Of a stretch of 22,169 bases of DNA, positions 19,527 through 22,169 are shown in pieces. Source of the DNA: a virus; IMG/VR virus record IMGVR_UViG_3300040856_002405, positions 1-22,169 of that record, one strand, 5' to 3'. Within the stretch, counting starts at the first letter, position 1, and each line of letters starts with the position of its first letter. The position numbers and the translations under genes were made by a program. Under the pieces are notes generated by a model. It searched no databases. It was not told where the DNA came from and saw only the letters and a list, made by a program, of their open reading frames with translations.

Positions 19527-20374
19527 AAATTGCAGTGTTGGGTTCTGGTGGTCAGATCGGTGCCTATCTAACAGAGTATTTACGTAACAAAGGACACAAG
19601 ATTCATGAGTTTGATGTTGTCAATGGAGAGCATCAAGACTTAACTACGATTCCAAATCCAGAACTTCATCGTGTGATTATGGATTCTGACTTTGTTTTCT
19701 TCCTTGCATTTGATGTAGGTGGATCACGATACCTTAAGAAGTATCAGCATACCTTTGACTTCATTAATAACAATACGCGGATAATGGCAAATGTATTTGA
19801 TTATTTAAAAAAATATAATAAGAGATTTGTATTTGCATCATCTCAGATGAGTAACATGAGCTATTCACCATATGGTGTTATGAAGAGAGTTGGTGAAATG
19901 TATACTAAAACTCTTAATGGACTGACTGTTAAATTTTGGAATGTCTATGGTATTGAGAAAGACCATGAAAAGGCACATGTTATCACCGACTTTATCCGTA
20001 GAGGGTTTGAGGAAGGTGAGTTTGAGATGTTAACTGATGGCACTGAAGAACGACAGTTTCTATATGCTGAAGATTGTTGCGAAGCACTTGAAACTGTCAT
20101 GGATAATTATACTGACTTTAAACCTGAAGATCCTCTTCATATTACTTCTTTTAGATCTACATCAATCAAAGAGATTGCATCAATAATTCAAGGATGTTTT
20201 AATAGAATTGGCAAGTATGATGTAAGAATCAAACCTGGATTGGCAAAAGATAGTGTTCAGTTAGATAAAAGAAACGAAGCAGATGCATATATTACTGGGT
20301 GGTGGTTGCCAAAAACATCTATAGATAATGGGATTGCAAAAGTATTTGAGGAAATGAAAGGTGATTGGGTTTAA
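19523..20374 (+). CDS. NAD-dependent epimerase/dehydratase (extended SDR)
   Basis: A 283-residue nucleotide-sugar SDR. GSGGQIGAYL (7-16) is the NAD-binding loop, FASSQMSN (104-111) holds the active-site serine, and SPYGVMKRVGE (115-125) gives catalytic Y117 and K121. WNVYG and ERQFLYAEDCCEAL are usual extended-SDR segments. It is more diverged from known families than the 8824 epimerase, so epimerase, 4,6-dehydratase and reductase are all possible. If a dehydratase, it would supply the keto-sugar needed by the DegT enzyme. It overlaps the second GT11 gene by 14 bases. Confidence 0.82.
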   Translation: MKIAVLGSGGQIGAYLTEYLRNKGHKIHEFDVVNGEHQDLTTIPNPELHRVIMDSDFVFFLAFDVGGSRYLKKYQHTFDFINNNTRIMANVFDYLKKYNKRFVFASSQMSNMSYSPYGVMKRVGEMYTKTLNGLTVKFWNVYGIEKDHEKAHVITDFIRRGFEEGEFEMLTDGTEERQFLYAEDCCEALETVMDNYTDFKPEDPLHITSFRSTSIKEIASIIQGCFNRIGKYDVRIKPGLAKDSVQLDKRNEADAYITGWWLPKTSIDNGIAKVFEEMKGDWV

Positions 20375-21212
20375 TCATATCGGAACTATTGGAAGATTTG
20401 GTAATCAAATGTTTCAGTATGCAGCATTGAAGGGAATTGCTGCAAATAGGGGATTTGAATATGCAATTCCTCCTAAAGATTTTAAGATACAAATTGACAA
20501 TTATGGATTATTGGATGCCTTTAATCTAGATACAAATAAAAATGTTGACTGGGTTATTGCTACTGAAGTTGTACAAGAAAGTCATTTTCATTTTGATGAA
20601 AAACTTTTCAACGAATGTCCAGATGATTCGACTATCTATGGATTCTTTCAGTCTGAAAAATATTTTAAACACGTTGAGGAAGATATTCGTAAAGACTTTA
20701 CTTTTAAAGATAACTGGTTAAACCCTTGCAAAGAGTTTAGGGAACAACTAGGCGAAGAGGTTATTTTCCTTCATGTGCGTCGAGGAGATCCTAACCTTGC
20801 AGACAAGAGAGGATTTAAGTGGGCATATGTAAATATACAATCACAACATCCAGTACAAACTCTTGAGTATTATGAGAAGGCACTTGCAGAGTTTAATGAT
20901 GATTTACCGGTTGTAGTATTTTCTGATTCTATAGATTGGTGTAAGGAACAAGATATATTTAAATCTGATAGGTTTATGTTCTCCGAACCAGAAGATAAAC
21001 ATTCTGATGGAGCATTAGTTCCTTATCTTGATATGTGTTTAATGTCTTTATGTGATCATGCAATCATTGCTAACAGTTCCATGTCTTGGTGGGGTGCATG
21101 GTTAATTAAAAATCCAAACAAAAAAGTCATAGCACCATCTATGTGGTTTGGATCAGATTATGCAGATAAAGATACTAAAGATTTGTATTGTGAGGGGTGG
21201 AAAGTAATCTAA
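20361..21212 (+). CDS. GT11 glycosyltransferase (alpha-1,2-fucosyltransferase family), copy 2
   Basis: A 283-residue paralog of the 16882 gene. It has IGRFGNQMFQYA (10-21), FLHVRRGD (136-143), FSDSIDWCKEQ (187-197) and NSSMSWWGAWL (238-248). Shared stretches with copy 1 such as AALxGIAANR and GFFQSEKYFKHxE suggest one ancestral gene duplicated within the phage lineage. Copy 2 lacks the extra segment after residue 70. The start is GTG 20361, with GAGGAAA upstream and an N-terminus that aligns with copy 1. The role is likely a second L-sugar addition with a different acceptor. Confidence 0.92.
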   Translation: MIGFNHIGTIGRFGNQMFQYAALKGIAANRGFEYAIPPKDFKIQIDNYGLLDAFNLDTNKNVDWVIATEVVQESHFHFDEKLFNECPDDSTIYGFFQSEKYFKHVEEDIRKDFTFKDNWLNPCKEFREQLGEEVIFLHVRRGDPNLADKRGFKWAYVNIQSQHPVQTLEYYEKALAEFNDDLPVVVFSDSIDWCKEQDIFKSDRFMFSEPEDKHSDGALVPYLDMCLMSLCDHAIIANSSMSWWGAWLIKNPNKKVIAPSMWFGSDYADKDTKDLYCEGWKVI

Positions 21213-22009
21213 TGGATAAAAACAAAGCAGCATATAAACTTGAAAACTTTGGACCCATATACTATTTAAATCTTGATGGGCAACCTGAAAGAAAGGAGTA
21301 TATGGAAAATCAGTTTGACTATTGGAAAATTGAAAATTATACTCGTATCTCTGCTTATGATGGTAGAGATGATGATCTAAGTGAAATTATTAAAGGAACT
21401 TATCCTGAAAATATGACCACTGGTGAGATTGGATGTGTCACTTCACACTTGAAAGCAATTAAAAATTGGTATGAGACTTCGGATAGTCCGTATGCGGTTA
21501 TCATGGAGGATGATTGCGATTTAGACATTGTTAAATGTTGGAACTTTACTTGGAAAGATTTTGTTGCAAGGGCTCCTTATGCATGGGATGTTCTGCAACT
21601 TGCTATTATTTGTACTGGTAATATTATTGTTCCAATACACAATCGTTTTGTGAATGATTTTTCTACCGCTTGTTATGTCATTACTCGTCATCATGCGGAA
21701 AAATTAATTCGCAATCATGTAAGAGGAGAAAAATATAAACTTGATAATGGAGTCAGACCAAGAGCAGTTGCTGATGACTTGATTTATAATTCTGGAGTAA
21801 CTTATTCTTCTCCAATTCTTCTTTACAAAATTGCTTTGGGATCTTCTATTCATCCTGATCATGTTGATGTATTTCATAGGAATAGTTACAATGGTATTTT
21901 AAACTTTTGGAAAACCCAAGGATCTGAATTGACTTTGGATCAAATTACTTCATATAATCCTTATTTGGGTAGAATTTCAGAAGGAGAAAAACCAAAAGAA
22001 GAATCTTGA
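21212..22009 (+). CDS. GT25-family glycosyltransferase, copy 2
   Basis: A 265-residue protein. PIYYLNLDGQPERKEYM (15-31), TGEIGCVTSHLKAIKNW (70-86) and AVIMEDDCDLD (95-105) are the three GT25 motifs, better preserved than in copy 1. ADDLIYN and the tail are typical of the longer family members. ATG 21212 starts inside the previous stop (TAATG); an in-frame GTG at 21197 is less likely. It is the last gene of the island. Donor and acceptor unknown; LPS-type galactosyl transfer is the closest known role. Confidence 0.85.
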   Translation: MDKNKAAYKLENFGPIYYLNLDGQPERKEYMENQFDYWKIENYTRISAYDGRDDDLSEIIKGTYPENMTTGEIGCVTSHLKAIKNWYETSDSPYAVIMEDDCDLDIVKCWNFTWKDFVARAPYAWDVLQLAIICTGNIIVPIHNRFVNDFSTACYVITRHHAEKLIRNHVRGEKYKLDNGVRPRAVADDLIYNSGVTYSSPILLYKIALGSSIHPDHVDVFHRNSYNGILNFWKTQGSELTLDQITSYNPYLGRISEGEKPKEES

Positions 22010-22031
22010 CACCCAAGAAACTCCATGCTAT

Positions 22032-22039
22032 TATAAATA
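22032..22039 (+). promoter_or_regulatory. Perfect T4-type late promoter TATAAATA
   Basis: An exact match to the T4 late consensus, 23 bases after the last sugar gene and 119 bases before the next start codon at 22158. It opens a new transcription unit that leaves the window. Confidence 0.8.
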
Positions 22040-22044
22040 AGTGA

Positions 22045-22157
22045 TCACTACTGAATGCCTCAACTACTCGCTGCAAGAACGTGATACAAACGGGACGAGT
22101 CGAAGTCCCTGACATCTGTGGGTAACCATTCCACAAGAAAACTACGAGGTAACTAAA
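22045..22157 (+). promoter_or_regulatory. Long structured 5' leader of the next gene
   Basis: An untranslated leader of about 110 bases. GGGAC (22092-22096) pairs with GTCCC (22105-22109) around an 8-base loop, and TGTGG/CCACA form a second small hairpin near 22117-22135. A nine-codon ORF (ATG 22055, MPQLLAART) lies in it. A GAGG ribosome site (22146-22149) precedes ATG 22158. The length is unusual beside the very short leaders elsewhere in the window. Confidence 0.5.
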
Positions 22158-22169
22158 ATGTTCAACAAA
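22158..22169 (+). CDS. Start of a gene cut by the window edge
   Basis: ATG 22158 followed by three codons (MFNK) runs off the end. A GAGG ribosome site eight bases upstream and a perfect late promoter further up show that it is a real, late-expressed gene, perhaps for a virion or abundant protein. Four residues do not allow identification. Confidence 0.6.

Overview
The window looks like part of a T4-like cyanophage (cyanomyovirus) genome. It opens with the 3' end of a T4-gp61-type primase gene followed by nrdA and nrdB, carries a cluster of tRNA genes read mostly for A/T-ending codons, has many overlapping genes that all point the same way, and shows T4-type late promoter boxes (TATAAATA and variants) mixed with sigma70-type early promoters. 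A marine Synechococcus or Prochlorococcus host is an inference from these family resemblances; no host gene is present.

Region 1 (1-4125) is replication and nucleotide metabolism: primase C-terminus, class Ia ribonucleotide reductase large and small subunits, and one small gene overlapping nrdB, closed by a hairpin/T-run terminator. Region 2 (4127-5175) holds four small genes, including a GIY-YIG (SegE-like) nuclease and a coiled-coil protein.

Region 3 (5177-8760) is a tRNA and small-gene region. Seven convincing tRNAs (Arg-UCU, Gly-UCC, Asn-GUU, Val-UAC, Ser-UGA, Pro-UGG and a CAU tRNA) and one tRNA-like gene with no normal anticodon arm are interleaved with small zinc-ribbon, single-TM and unknown proteins and with an orphan Phd/YefM-type antitoxin. 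Three sigma70-like promoters with exact 17-base spacers sit here. Three stretches between tRNAs (5293-5371, 5541-5731, 7859-7934) hold clear inverted repeats and no genes, and are candidates for undescribed structured RNAs.

Region 4 (8761-22009) is the most unusual part: sixteen tightly packed genes, many joined by ATGA or GTGA overlaps, form a sugar-activation and glycosyltransfer island. It encodes a GDP-mannose 3,5-epimerase-like enzyme, HAD phosphatase, APH-like kinase, DegT aminotransferase, CapK/PaaK-like adenylating enzyme, nucleotide-sugar 6-dehydrogenase, two FkbM-type methyltransferases, an unassigned GT-like protein, two GT11 (alpha-1,2-fucosyltransferase family) enzymes, a GT6 (histo-blood-group ABO family) enzyme, two GT25 enzymes and a second SDR epimerase. 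The likely pathway is inference: the epimerase supplies GDP-L-galactose (a GDP-L-fucose look-alike), GT11 enzymes add it, and GT6 extends the product, giving a blood-group-like branched glycan further altered by oxidation, amination, acylation or methylation. No flippase, polymerase or signal peptide is visible, so the glycan is probably put on an intracellular target (phage protein, phage DNA or a host precursor), not exported as a capsule.

The window ends with a perfect late promoter, a hairpin-bearing leader of about 115 bases and the first codons of another gene at 22158.
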